A stretch of 64,000 bases of DNA from Sphingomonas sp. R-74633 (GTDB taxonomy: Bacteria > Pseudomonadota > Alphaproteobacteria > Sphingomonadales > Sphingomonadaceae): positions 248,001 to 312,000 of the forward strand of contig NZ_JACCFG010000003.1 of assembly GCF_013416555.1 (NCBI RefSeq). The letters are read 5' to 3'. The notes below the pieces were generated by a model that saw only the letters and a program-made list of their open reading frames with translations, searched no databases and was not told the DNA's origin. The position numbers and the translations under genes are program-made. Within the stretch, counting starts at the first letter, position 1, and each line of letters opens with the position of its first letter. Positions 17,844-25,939 of this stretch are shown one piece after another.

Positions 17844-19037
17844 ATGCGGGAAGCAGTGATCGTCTCGACCGCACGTACCGGGATCGGCAAGGCGGGGCGC
17901 GGCTATTTCAACGACACCGAAGCGCCGGTACTCGCCGCGCATGTGATGAACGCCGCGGTCGAGCGCGCCGGCATCGACCCGGCGCGGATCGACGACGTGT
18001 TCTACGGCATGGGCAATCAATGGGGCACGCAAGGCGGCAACATGGCGCGGATGGCGCTGTTCGCCGCCGGACTGCCGCACAGCGTTCCCGCCTTCAGCCT
18101 CGACCGGAAATGCGGATCGGGGCTTACCGCCATCGCCCTCGCCGCCCGCTCGATCATGACCGACGAGATCGATGTCGCACTCGCAGGCGGCATGGAATCG
18201 ATCAGCCTGACGATGCAGAATGCGCCGCGCTATGCGAACCGGTCGGTGACCGACAAGGTGCCCGCGGCGTACATCCCGATGATCGAGACCGCCGAGATCG
18301 TCGCCGAGCGCTACGGGATCAGCCGGGAAGCGCAGGACGCCTTTGCCGCGGCGAGCCAGCAGCGCGCCGCCGCCGGGCTCGCCAACGGCGCCTTTGCCGA
18401 GGAGATCGCACCGATCACCGTGACCAAGGCGCTGTTCGACAAGGAAGGCAACCGCACCGGCAGTGAGACCGTCACGGTCACCCAGGACGAAGGCATCCGC
18501 GCCGGCACCACTGCCGAGGTGCTCGGCACCCTCAAGGCGGTGTGGAAGGACGGCCAGTTCGTCAAGGAAGGCCGCAACGTCACCGCGGGCAATGCCAGCC
18601 AGCTCTCCGACGGCGCCGCCGCGCAGATCCTGATGGACCGCGAGACCGCCGAGGCCGAGGGCAAGGAGATCCTGGGCATCTACCGCGGCTTCCAGGTCGC
18701 CGGTTGCGAGCCCGAGGAGATGGGCATCGGCCCGGTCTTCGCGGTGCCCAAGCTGCTCAAGCGCGCCGGGCTCAAGGTCGAGGACATCGGCCTGTGGGAG
18801 ATCAACGAGGCGTTCGCCAGCCAATGCCTCTATTGCCGCGACACGCTGGGCATCGATCCCGACAAGTTCAACGTCAATGGCGGCGCGATCGCCATCGGCC
18901 ACCCGTTCGGGATGAGCGGGAGCCGGCTGGTCGGCCATGCACTGATCGAGGGACGCAAGCGCGGGGTGCGCTATGTCGTGGTCTCGATGTGCACCGCCGG
19001 CGGGATGGGCGCGGCGGGGCTGTTCGAGATAATCTGA
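17844..19037 (+). CDS. Acetyl-CoA acyltransferase (thiolase)
   Basis: 397 residues with all thiolase motifs: nucleophile in [14 protein letters not shown] (Cys90), the GGMESIS loop, the [17 protein letters not shown] histidine motif and the C-terminal [13 protein letters not shown] cysteine. It condenses or cleaves 3-ketoacyl-CoA. Most similar by eye to the biosynthetic/degradative FadA-AtoB group; which direction it works in cannot be told. The start has GGAGAGGA upstream. It converges with an SRPBCC gene, and a REP-like inverted repeat lies between them. Confidence 0.94.
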   Translation: MREAVIVSTARTGIGKAGRGYFNDTEAPVLAAHVMNAAVERAGIDPARIDDVFYGMGNQWGTQGGNMARMALFAAGLPHSVPAFSLDRKCGSGLTAIALAARSIMTDEIDVALAGGMESISLTMQNAPRYANRSVTDKVPAAYIPMIETAEIVAERYGISREAQDAFAAASQQRAAAGLANGAFAEEIAPITVTKALFDKEGNRTGSETVTVTQDEGIRAGTTAEVLGTLKAVWKDGQFVKEGRNVTAGNASQLSDGAAAQILMDRETAEAEGKEILGIYRGFQVAGCEPEEMGIGPVFAVPKLLKRAGLKVEDIGLWEINEAFASQCLYCRDTLGIDPDKFNVNGGAIAIGHPFGMSGSRLVGHALIEGRKRGVRYVVVSMCTAGGMGAAGLFEII

Positions 19038-19045
19038 TCCTGTTT

Positions 19046-19128
19046 CGTCATCGCGGCGCAAGCCGGGACCCAGCGTCACAAGCCCGACGGCAGAGAAACC
19101 CTGGATCCCCGCCTGCGCGGGGATGACG
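19046..19128. repeat. REP-like inverted repeat pair between convergent genes
   Basis: Left arm 19046-19073 (CGTCATCGCGGCGCAAGCC...) and right arm 19101-19128 are inverted copies with about 22 of 28 matches. Each arm is itself a short imperfect palindrome. It fills the gap between the thiolase and SRPBCC stop codons and could act as a bidirectional terminator or stabilise 3' ends. Confidence 0.7.
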
Positions 19129-19135
19129 GAGAAAG

Positions 19136-19672
19136 TCAGAGCCCCACCGCTGCCACCGCGCGCTTTTCGGCGGCAGCATGCAGGTCCCAGAAATTCTCGA
19201 CACGCTCGCCGGCCAGACGCTTCTGCAGCACTTCGAGATGTGCGCCCCAGCCCCCGCCGAAGCTGCGGGCATCCGCCGCGCCGCGCAGGCGGTTGTGCGT
19301 CAGGACCAGCCGGGTGCGGTCCGGCGCAAAGGCGAACAGCTCGATGCTCACTTCGCCGGCATCGCCATTGTCCCAGGTGAAGGCGAGGAAATGCGGCGGC
19401 TCGATCCGGGTGATCTCCTCCGACCAAGCCTTGCCCTGGTTCTTCGCATAACGCTCGGGGTTGGGCACGTCGCCATCGGACAGATTCTGGTGGTTGAAGG
19501 TCATGCCGAGCTTGCCGCCGACGCAGGGCTCGGTCGGCCCGCCCATGAACCAGCGCGCGCGCAGCTCGGGGTCGATGAGGTACTGCCACACCGTCTCGAT
19601 CGGCGCAGCGAGGTCGCGCTCGAAGCGGAGCATCTGCGGGGTGATCGTGTCGGCAACAAGCGTATCAGTCAT
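19136..19672 (-). CDS. SRPBCC (AHSA1-like) family protein
   Basis: 178 residues: FERDLAAPIETVWQYLIDPELRARWFMGGP, CVGGKLGMTF, EITRIEPPHFLAFTWDNGDAGEVSIELF, and RTRLVLTHNRL. This is the START/Bet v1-like fold used to bind hydrophobic ligands; AHSA1-type members in bacteria usually sit next to ArsR regulators, as here. Function unknown. Last gene of the ArsR-VOC-SRPBCC-SRPBCC operon; its start overlaps the preceding SRPBCC gene by 8 bp. Confidence 0.9.
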   Translation of the reverse strand: MTDTLVADTITPQMLRFERDLAAPIETVWQYLIDPELRARWFMGGPTEPCVGGKLGMTFNHQNLSDGDVPNPERYAKNQGKAWSEEITRIEPPHFLAFTWDNGDAGEVSIELFAFAPDRTRLVLTHNRLRGAADARSFGGGWGAHLEVLQKRLAGERVENFWDLHAAAEKRAVAAVGL

Positions 19673-20108
19673 CTTGCTTCTCCGTGATGCGGCCCAGGCT
19701 TTCGAGGATCATCGTCCAGCCCTTGCGGGTCTGGTCCTCATAAGCGGCCCAGGCGGGGTCCATTTCATGGGTGAGGGTGAGCGTGCAGCCATCGGGGCTG
19801 GCCGCAATGTCGATCGAGACGCGGGTCCATTCCCCCTCCTCCGCCGGATCGGCCGAGAAGAGGAAGGCAAGGCGGTGCGGCCGGTCGATCTGCTCGAACC
19901 GGATGCGGTGATGCGCATCGCCGGAAGCACGCCGCTCGACGATCAGCCCGCGCCCGCCGACCACCGGGTCGATCTCGCAGGTCAGCATCTCGCCGTCGGG
20001 GGTGGCGAAGAGGAAACGCGCGGCGTCCTTCGGATCGAGCCAGGCATCGAACACGCGCTCGGGCGGCGCGGCGAAGGTGCGGGTGACGGTGAGGACGACG
20101 ACGCTCAT
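19665..20108 (-). CDS. SRPBCC (AHSA1-like) family protein
   Basis: 147 residues from the ATG at 20108: VTRTFAAPPERVFDAWLDPKDAARFLFATPDGEML, then FEQIDRPHRLAFLFSAD and the C-terminal helix MDPAWAAYEDQTRKGWTMILESLG. The helix closing the ligand cavity is typical of the AHSA1 group. It overlaps the VOC gene by 4 bp and the next SRPBCC gene by 8 bp. Two different SRPBCC proteins in one operon suggest a heteromer or two related ligands. Confidence 0.9.
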   Translation of the reverse strand: MSVVVLTVTRTFAAPPERVFDAWLDPKDAARFLFATPDGEMLTCEIDPVVGGRGLIVERRASGDAHHRIRFEQIDRPHRLAFLFSADPAEEGEWTRVSIDIAASPDGCTLTLTHEMDPAWAAYEDQTRKGWTMILESLGRITEKQDD

Positions 20109-20500
20109 GCCAGATTGACCTGCCACGAGATGCCGAACCTGTCCGAGCACCAGCCGAAGCGGCTGCTCCAGCCATAATTGTCGGGCGGCATCAGCACCGC
20201 GCCGCCCTCCGACAGCGCTGCGAACAGCCGATCGAATTCGGCTTCGTCCGCGACATCGAGGAAGAAGGACCAGCTCGGGGTGAAATCGAAGCCGTGTCGG
20301 ATGAAGCTGTCGTGGATCATCACCTTCTGCCCGGCGATCACCGCATGGCCGCGCAGGATCGTGCCCTCGGGGCCGGGACCTTCGGGGCCGAAAAGCTCCA
20401 GCTTCTCGATCCGGCTGCCGGGCATTGTCTCGACATAGAAATCGAGCGCGGCCTGGCCCTTGCCGCCCTGGAACATCAGGAAGGGCGTTGCTTCAGCCAT
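20105..20500 (-). CDS. VOC family (PhnB/glyoxalase-like) protein
   Basis: 131 residues from the ATG at 20500. PhnB-type features: TPFLMFQGGKGQAALDFYVETMPGSRI, RGHAVIAGQKVMIHDS, FTPSWSFFLDVADEAEFDRLF, MPPDNYGWSSRFGWCSDRFGISWQV. VOC enzymes use paired beta-alpha-beta-beta-beta units, often around a metal. This subgroup is often annotated as '3-demethylubiquinone methyltransferase-like' and has no proven reaction. Second gene of the ArsR operon; it overlaps the regulator by 8 bp. Confidence 0.9.
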   Translation of the reverse strand: MAEATPFLMFQGGKGQAALDFYVETMPGSRIEKLELFGPEGPGPEGTILRGHAVIAGQKVMIHDSFIRHGFDFTPSWSFFLDVADEAEFDRLFAALSEGGAVLMPPDNYGWSSRFGWCSDRFGISWQVNLA

Positions 20501-20831
20501 GCGGCTTCTCCTGCTGGTCGGCGGCGATGATCGCTTCCAGCGCATCGAGGCGGACGGTCCAGAACTTCTCCCATTGCTTCAGCCATTGTTCGGCCTCGGC
20601 GAGGGGTGTGGGCTTCAAGGCGCACATATAGCTGCGTCCGACCTTGCGGCGGGCGACCAGGCCCGCGCCCTCGAGCACTTTCACATGCTTGGCGGCACCG
20701 GCGAAGGTCATCGCGAAGGGTTCGGCGAGATCGCCGATCGACTTCTCCCCCAATGCCAGATGGGCGAGCATCCCGCGCCGGGTGGGATCGGCAAGGGCGT
20801 GGAAGGTGGCGTCGAGTCGATATTCAACCAT
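20493..20831 (-). CDS. ArsR-family transcriptional regulator
   Basis: 112 residues from the ATG at 20831: FHALADPTRRGMLAHLALGEKSIGDLAEPFAMTFAGAAKHVKVLEGAGLVARRKVGRSY is a standard ArsR winged helix. No metal-binding cysteine motif (ELCVCDL) is present, so it is probably not a metal sensor. It heads an operon with VOC and two SRPBCC genes. Two CAACC-N4-GGTT palindromes lie over and just upstream of its start codon, pointing to autoregulation. The open frame extends upstream to 21020, but this would place the palindromes inside coding sequence. Confidence 0.92.
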   Translation of the reverse strand: MVEYRLDATFHALADPTRRGMLAHLALGEKSIGDLAEPFAMTFAGAAKHVKVLEGAGLVARRKVGRSYMCALKPTPLAEAEQWLKQWEKFWTVRLDALEAIIAADQQEKPHG

Positions 20832-20838
20832 GTGGTTT
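20825..20838. promoter_or_regulatory. Palindrome CAACC-N4-GGTTT over the ArsR start codon
   Basis: The sequence CAACCATGTGGTTT contains CAT, the complement of the ATG start of the arsR-type gene. It matches the perfect palindrome 40 bp upstream in nine of its ten half-site bases. Binding here would block translation-start DNA or the elongating polymerase. Confidence 0.5.
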
Positions 20839-21078
20839 AATATCTGCGCGACCGGCGGAATAGTCAACCGATCGGTTGAATAATTTTTGGCAGAATTGCG
20901 TGGGTCCGCTTGTGCGGATGTTGATTCCGTTGACTCGCTACGCGCAAACCACAGGTCGCGCTCACGCTCGGCGGCGGCACGGGCTTCGGGCGTGACAAGG
21001 GGTTTGACAGTGTCGGGCATGGGCCGACTCCATCAGACAAAATCCAACATTTAAAGCGTGTTGAGGCCCGAAACGGAC
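20832..21078. other. 247-bp gap between the ArsR operon and rarD
   Basis: Holds the promoter of the ArsR operon with its palindromes. An open frame in phase with the ArsR gene starts at an ATG at 21020 and begins MPDTVKPLVTPEARAAAERER. That looks like the start of the small Arg/Ala-rich proteins found in alphaproteobacteria, then loses protein-like character. It may be a decayed small gene. I see no complete gene here. Confidence 0.4.
20864..20879. promoter_or_regulatory. Perfect 16-bp palindrome, candidate ArsR operator
   Basis: TCAACCGATCGGTTGA is a perfect 16-bp palindrome, 33 bp upstream of the ArsR ATG. Its core CAACC-N4-GGTT recurs over the start codon with 40 bp between centres, close to four helical turns. 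ArsR proteins bind such dyads as dimers; the assignment to this regulator is inferred from position. Confidence 0.6.
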
Positions 21079-21990
21079 CTATCTCTCCACCGGGCGCGGC
21101 GCCCGTGCCGCGCGCAGGCTGTCCCAGGCGTAGAGCGCGCAGCCAGCCCAGATCAGCGGGAAGGTGATCAGGTGGATCGGTCGCAGCGGCTCGCCCAGCG
21201 CCAATGCGACGAAGAATTGCAGCGTCGGCGCGATGTACTGGAGCAGCCCCATCATCGACAGCGGCAGCAGCCGCGCGGCGGCGGCGAACATCAGCAGCGG
21301 CGTGGCGGTGATCACGCCCGCAGCGAGCAGCAGCGCGTTCTGCCCGGCGGAGACGCCGAAGCCGCTGGTCCCGTGGCTGGCGGAATAGAGCAGCCAGGCG
21401 GCCGCGAACGGCACGAGCAGCATCGTCTCGACGGTGAGCCCGCCGAGCGAATCGATCGCCACCACCTTGCGGACCAGCCCGTAGAGCCCGAAGCTGAGCG
21501 CCAGCGACAGCGAGATCAGGATCGCGCCGCCGCCGATCACCGCCATCACCAGCACGCCCGCCCCGGCAATGGCAATCGCCACGCCCTGCCAGCGCCGCAG
21601 CCGCTCGCCGAGCACGAGCATGCCAAGCGCGACATTGACCAGCGGATTGATGAAATAGCCCAGACTCGCCTCGAGCACATGCCCGCTCTCGACCGACCAG
21701 ATATAGAGGTACCAGTTGATAGCGATCAGCGCCGCGCTGGCGCAGAGCAGCAACAGAGTGCGCCCGCGCGCCGCCCGCCAGATGGCGCCCGCCCGGCCGA
21801 GCGCGACGACAAGCACGCCGAGGAACAGCACCGACCAGACCACGCGGTGCGACAGGATCTGCAGCGCCGGCACCTGCGCGAGGATGTGGAAATAGACCGG
21901 CAGCACGCCCCAGATCACATAGGATCCGATCGCGAGCGCGAGCCCCCGGTTTCCGGATGCGCGTGCGGCTGGGGTGGTGGTGCTGGTCAT
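21079..21990 (-). CDS. rarD: RarD-type EamA family transporter
   Basis: 303 residues with ten predicted membrane helices. The start ASGNRGLALAIGSYVIWGVLPVYFHILAQVPALQILSHRVVWS, and NWYLYIWSVESGHVLEASLGYFINPLVNVALG, are typical of RarD rather than generic EamA proteins. The late segment QYIAPTLQFFVALALGEPL also fits. RarD is an inner-membrane drug/metabolite transporter; a physiological substrate is not established. AAGGAG lies upstream of the ATG at 21990. Divergent from the next gene. Confidence 0.92.
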   Translation of the reverse strand: MTSTTTPAARASGNRGLALAIGSYVIWGVLPVYFHILAQVPALQILSHRVVWSVLFLGVLVVALGRAGAIWRAARGRTLLLLCASAALIAINWYLYIWSVESGHVLEASLGYFINPLVNVALGMLVLGERLRRWQGVAIAIAGAGVLVMAVIGGGAILISLSLALSFGLYGLVRKVVAIDSLGGLTVETMLLVPFAAAWLLYSASHGTSGFGVSAGQNALLLAAGVITATPLLMFAAAARLLPLSMMGLLQYIAPTLQFFVALALGEPLRPIHLITFPLIWAGCALYAWDSLRAARAPRPVER

Positions 21991-22103
21991 GCGGGCTCCT
22001 TGCGCGGGGCGTGCGCGACAAGCAAGCAAGCCCCGCTTTGGACCAGCAAAGCGATTGCGTGGAAACACTTCCCCGCTAGGCTGGCCGGGCAAGAGGGGGA
22101 ATC

Positions 22104-23042
22104 ATGTCTGAACATTGGGAAGAGGAAGGCCGGTACGGCCATCCGATCGTCGCGACCCTGGCCGGAGGCGCCGTGCTGGTGCTGGCCGCGCTGCTCGGTC
22201 CGCGCTTCGCATCGCCGCTGCCGCTGCCCGCGCTGCTGATCGGCGGCGCCGCGGCGGGGCTGGTGCTGTGGCTGATCGGCTTGCTGATCACCACGCGCCA
22301 TTCGAACCTGGTCTGGAAGCTCGGCTCGCTGGTGCTGCTGATCGCCGCCGGCGCCGGCGCTGCGATGGTCGCGCACGGCCAGTTCCAGACCCGCTCGCGC
22401 GCCGATGCGAGCAGCTTCGCCGAGATCGAGCTGACCCCCGACGGTGCGGTGATGCTGCCCCAGGGCGTGGCCGGGCGCGGCCCGGTCTCCGCGCTCTATG
22501 CCGAGGCGGTGCAGGCCGAGGCGGCGGACAAGCGCGCCTTCACCGATGCGCTTGCCAAGTTCGGCGCGCCCGCGCTCAACAGCCCCTATCTGCTCCAGCA
22601 AAATCCCAAGCCGATCCAGGATTGCGCCGCACTCGACAATGTTCGCGCGCTGGCCGTGGCGCAGAGCGCCAAGCGGCTCGACCGCCGCGCGGCGCTGGCC
22701 CGGGCGATCGGCAGCGCCAGCCTGCCCGTCACGGCGAAGCAGGGCGTCGTCCAGATCGTCGGCGATGCGAAACTCGATCCGACGCTGGGCAACCAGCAGG
22801 CATTGCTCGACGCCACCGCCGAGCTCTGCAAACTGCTTGCGCGCAAGACCTGGGTGAACGCCAATGCCTATTTCGGCTTCCCGAACGGGGCCGATGGGGC
22901 GGCGTTCAAGGCGATCGGCCAGAAGCGCGTCGCGCTTTCCGCCGATGCCGATGCGATCGCCCGCGCCGAGAGCGCGCGGATCCTGGCCGGGCGCGAGCAG
23001 GTGCGCGATGCGCTGAGCCACTCGATCTACACGAAGGAGTAA
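22104..23042 (+). CDS. Inner-membrane anchored hypothetical protein
   Basis: 312 residues. A short acidic N-terminus (MSEHWEEEGRYGHP) is followed by three hydrophobic segments (about residues 15-33, 41-62 and 71-90), then about 220 residues with no membrane segment. The soluble part, Ala-rich and helical, contains two cysteines (IQDCAAL, ELCKLLARK) that could pair. I recognise no domain. GAGGGGGAA precedes the ATG. It is a single gene between divergent rarD and convergent YciI. Confidence 0.8.
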   Translation: MSEHWEEEGRYGHPIVATLAGGAVLVLAALLGPRFASPLPLPALLIGGAAAGLVLWLIGLLITTRHSNLVWKLGSLVLLIAAGAGAAMVAHGQFQTRSRADASSFAEIELTPDGAVMLPQGVAGRGPVSALYAEAVQAEAADKRAFTDALAKFGAPALNSPYLLQQNPKPIQDCAALDNVRALAVAQSAKRLDRRAALARAIGSASLPVTAKQGVVQIVGDAKLDPTLGNQQALLDATAELCKLLARKTWVNANAYFGFPNGADGAAFKAIGQKRVALSADADAIARAESARILAGREQVRDALSHSIYTKE

Positions 23043-23047
23043 AGCCC

Positions 23048-23347
23048 TCAGGCGGCGGGCCGTACCGGGTTCGCCGCCTGATCGCCGACCACGGTGTTCC
23101 ACGGCAGCACTTCCCAGCGGGTGATCAGCCCGTTGGCGACATAGGGATCGGCAGCGGCAAAGGCGCGCGCGGCGGACTCGTTGGCGAAAAGCAGCAGCGC
23201 GCTTTCGGGCGGATCGCCGACCGCGCCGCCGAGCAGCAGATCGCCGGATTCAACGTTCGCCCAGGCGAGCTTCAGATGCACATCGCGAAAGGCGGCGCGA
23301 CGCTCGAGATAGTCGGGTGCAGTGGTGTAGCGCAGGATCCAGTGCAT
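23048..23347 (-). CDS. YciI-like protein
   Basis: 99 residues with the YciI fold signature: MHWILRYTTAPDYLERRAAFRDVHLKLAWANVESGDLLLGGAVGD, a conserved H-L...G-L-GG block, then the SAARAFAAADPYVANGLITRWEV segment with the DP pair. YciI proteins are small dimeric alpha-beta barrel proteins, often with weak or unknown enzymatic roles. It is the last gene of the BCKDH-GNAT-PP2C run, 1 bp after the phosphatase gene. Confidence 0.92.
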   Translation of the reverse strand: MHWILRYTTAPDYLERRAAFRDVHLKLAWANVESGDLLLGGAVGDPPESALLLFANESAARAFAAADPYVANGLITRWEVLPWNTVVGDQAANPVRPAA

Positions 23348-23348
23348 C

Positions 23349-24173
23349 TCAGCCTCCGATGCGGAGCCACAAGGCAGTGGCGTCGTCCGATTTCTTGAAG
23401 CGCGGGAAGCGGGTGCAGGCTTCGTCCTCCTGCTCGATCGCGCGCAGCTCCTCGCCCACCGCCGCCAGCCCGCGGGCGCGGATCGCCTCGATCAGCGCGC
23501 TGTCGTCATAGGCGGCATAGCTGTCGATCAGCGCGGCATAGCCGTCGCTCATCAGCAGCACCTCGTCGCCGGGCGCGCAGGCGATGCGGGCGCTGTCGAC
23601 CTGCGCCATATGCTCGGGATCGACGCTCAGCACGCGCATGCCCGGTCGGCCGCGGGTCGAGCGGAGATTGGCGAGGATCGGGGCGGAGCGCTTGGGGCTG
23701 CCGAGGCCATGCTCGGCGAGGCTGGCGGCGCGCTCGGCCTCAGAATTGCGGATTTCCTTTTGCGGGCCGAGGCGCGTGACCGTGCCCGCCGACCAGTGGA
23801 AGCCGACGCAATCGCCGAGCCAGCCGATCTCCAGGCCTTCGCCATCGAGACGGACGGCGAGCGACGAGGCGAGCGGATATTCCCAGCGGTCCTCGGGATC
23901 GCGGGTGCGGTCGCGCTCCCAGGCGGCGAGGATCTGCGCGGCGACGCCGGCATAGAGCGTGTCGATCGTCTCGGCAGTCGAAGCAGTGAAGGCTGCCTGG
24001 GCGATGCTCGCCAGCCAGGCCGCGCCGCCCTGCGCGCCGACCAGCCCGGGCGGGCCGAGATCGGTGGCGCCGTCGATCACCCAGGCATGGGCGCGGGCGC
24101 TGCCCGTGCGGTCGTCATTGGGAACGGAGAGCGCGCCGGCGAGGCTGATCGACTGGAGGAGATCGAAATGCAT
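23349..24173 (-). CDS. PP2C-type protein phosphatase
   Basis: 274 residues from the ATG at 24173. PP2C metal-binding motifs are spread as expected: VIDGATDLGPP near the N-terminus in place of the usual DGxGG, EIGWLGDCVGFHW, LLMSDGYAALID and the final SDDATALWLRI. It would dephosphorylate Ser/Thr proteins with Mn2+ or Mg2+. Its position behind the branched-chain dehydrogenase genes recalls eukaryotic PP2Cm, which controls BCKDH, but that link is speculative here. Confidence 0.85.
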   Translation of the reverse strand: MHFDLLQSISLAGALSVPNDDRTGSARAHAWVIDGATDLGPPGLVGAQGGAAWLASIAQAAFTASTAETIDTLYAGVAAQILAAWERDRTRDPEDRWEYPLASSLAVRLDGEGLEIGWLGDCVGFHWSAGTVTRLGPQKEIRNSEAERAASLAEHGLGSPKRSAPILANLRSTRGRPGMRVLSVDPEHMAQVDSARIACAPGDEVLLMSDGYAALIDSYAAYDDSALIEAIRARGLAAVGEELRAIEQEDEACTRFPRFKKSDDATALWLRIGG

Positions 24174-24183
24174 GGCCGCGAAC

Positions 24184-24672
24184 CTAGCCCGGATTTGTGA
24201 CGCTCCGCACCATGTAACGCGCATCGGGGCCATAACTTGAGAGCTTGGCTTTCAGCGCAGGGCTTTCGCGCGATTCGAAGCCCTGCGCCTGCCAGAAGGC
24301 GGCGGAGTCGTTGACCGAGACCAGCGCGATCGGGGCGTCGACGCGGTCGAACAGCAAGGCGAGCCCGGCCCGGGCATTGCCGCCGCCGCGCGCCTCGGGG
24401 AGCAGGGCGAGGTCGTGGAGATACCAGGCGTCACGCGCCTCGGGCAGGCCGCCGAGCAGCGTATCAAGCGGCGGGATCGCCTCCAGCGGCCAGGGATAGG
24501 CGATCAGATAGCCGGCCACCCCGCGCTCGCCTGCGAGGACGAAGCAGCTGTCGGGCGCGAGCGCCAGCCGCTCGGCGAAGCAGGCGCGGCCCTCGGGATG
24601 GTCGGGAAAGGCGATGGCGGCGACCGCGACGACACCGTCGAGATCGCCTTCGCGCATCGCCCGCCAGTGCAT
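24184..24672 (-). CDS. GNAT family N-acetyltransferase
   Basis: 162 residues. The acetyl-CoA-binding motif A is WYLHDLALLPEARGGGNARAGLALLF (loop RGGGNA), with a preceding beta strand CFVLAGERGVAGYLIAYPW. The C-terminal LVSVNDSAAFWQAQGFE and the MVRSVTNPG end fit the GNAT fold. Substrate unknown. Its ATG overlaps the stop codon of the E2 gene by one base (TGATG), so it is coupled to the BCKDH operon; it may acetylate a product or component of that pathway. Confidence 0.85.
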   Translation of the reverse strand: MHWRAMREGDLDGVVAVAAIAFPDHPEGRACFAERLALAPDSCFVLAGERGVAGYLIAYPWPLEAIPPLDTLLGGLPEARDAWYLHDLALLPEARGGGNARAGLALLFDRVDAPIALVSVNDSAAFWQAQGFESRESPALKAKLSSYGPDARYMVRSVTNPG

Positions 24673-25934
24673 CAGTCGGCGAACAGCAGCACGGGCGTCT
24701 CGACCAGCTTCTTCACGGCCTGGACGAAGCTCGCCGCATCCCAGCCATCGACGACGCGGTGGTCGCAGCTGATCGACAGGTTCATCAGCTTGGCACGGAC
24801 GATCTCGTCGCCGTGGAAAATGGGACGCTCGACGATCTTGTTCGGGCCGATGATCGCCACTTCCGGCCGGTTGATCACCGGCGTGGTGGCGATGCCGCCC
24901 AGGGGTCCGAGCGAAGTGACGGTGAGCGTCGAGCCGGACAGCTCCTCGCTCTTCGCCTTGCCGGTGCGCGCCGCCTCGGCGAGGCGGGTGATCTCGGCGG
25001 CGAGCTGCCAGACATTCTTGTCCTGCGCATCGCGGATCACCGGGACCATCAGGCCGGCGTCGGTCTGCGCCGCCATGCCGAGATGAACGCGGCCGTGGCG
25101 GGTGACCACGCCGGCCTCGTCATCATAGCGCGCGTTGATCATCGGGAAGTCGGGCAGCGCCCGGCAGATCGCGACGATCAGGAAGGGCAGCATCGTCAGC
25201 TTGGGGCGTGCCCCGCGATTGTCGTTGAGGTCGGCGCGCATCGCCTCGAGCGCCGTCACGTCGAGCTCGTCGACATAAGTGAAGTGCGGGATGGCGCGCT
25301 TCGAGGCGGCCATGTTCTCGGCGATGCGGCGGCGCATGCCGATGACCTTTACGGGCTCGTCCTCGCGGGCGCGGCTGGCGTGCGGGGCGTGATAGCCCTG
25401 GCCGCTGCCGTAGCGGAGATACGCATCGAGATCGGCGTGGCGGACATGGTTGCCGTCGGCCTTCACCGTGGCGAGGTCGATGCCGAGATCCTTGGCGCGG
25501 GCGCGGACCGCGGGGGAGGCGAGGACGTGCGCCTGCGCGACGGGCTCGGGAACCGGCGCAGGTGCGGGGGCCGGCGCGGGAGCAGGAGCCGGGGCAGGCG
25601 TCGGCGCGGGAGCGGCCTCGACCACTTCCTCGACACCCGGCGTTTCCGCCTCGACCTGCTCTTCGACCGGCGTCTCGACGACGGCATCCTCGCCCTCGAC
25701 TTCGATCACCATCAGCGCCGAGCCGATCGCGACCTGGTCGCCGACTTCGCCGGCCAGTTCGACGACGATCCCGGTGACCGGCGATTCCATCTCGACGGTG
25801 GCCTTGTCGGTCATCATGTCGGCGACCTGCTGGTCCTCCGACACCTTGTCGCCGATCTTGACGTGCCAGGCGACGATCTCGGCCTCGGCAATGCCTTCGC
25901 CGATATCGGGAAGGCGGAAGGTGAAACGAGCCAT
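24672..25934 (-). CDS. bkdB: Dihydrolipoamide acyltransferase, E2 of branched-chain 2-oxoacid dehydrogenase
   Basis: 420 residues from the ATG at 25934. Order: one lipoyl domain with MMTDKATVEMESP (lipoyl Lys), a long Glu/Pro/Ala linker, a peripheral-subunit-binding domain (LASPAVRARAKDLGIDLATV), and the catalytic acyltransferase domain ending SCDHRVVDGWDAASFVQ with the His and Asp active-site pair. It transfers acyl groups from E1 to CoA. E1 neighbours and a single lipoyl domain favour BCKDH over PDH. No E3 gene is adjacent. Confidence 0.93.
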   Translation of the reverse strand: MARFTFRLPDIGEGIAEAEIVAWHVKIGDKVSEDQQVADMMTDKATVEMESPVTGIVVELAGEVGDQVAIGSALMVIEVEGEDAVVETPVEEQVEAETPGVEEVVEAAPAPTPAPAPAPAPAPAPAPVPEPVAQAHVLASPAVRARAKDLGIDLATVKADGNHVRHADLDAYLRYGSGQGYHAPHASRAREDEPVKVIGMRRRIAENMAASKRAIPHFTYVDELDVTALEAMRADLNDNRGARPKLTMLPFLIVAICRALPDFPMINARYDDEAGVVTRHGRVHLGMAAQTDAGLMVPVIRDAQDKNVWQLAAEITRLAEAARTGKAKSEELSGSTLTVTSLGPLGGIATTPVINRPEVAIIGPNKIVERPIFHGDEIVRAKLMNLSISCDHRVVDGWDAASFVQAVKKLVETPVLLFAD

Positions 25935-25939
25935 CGCGG

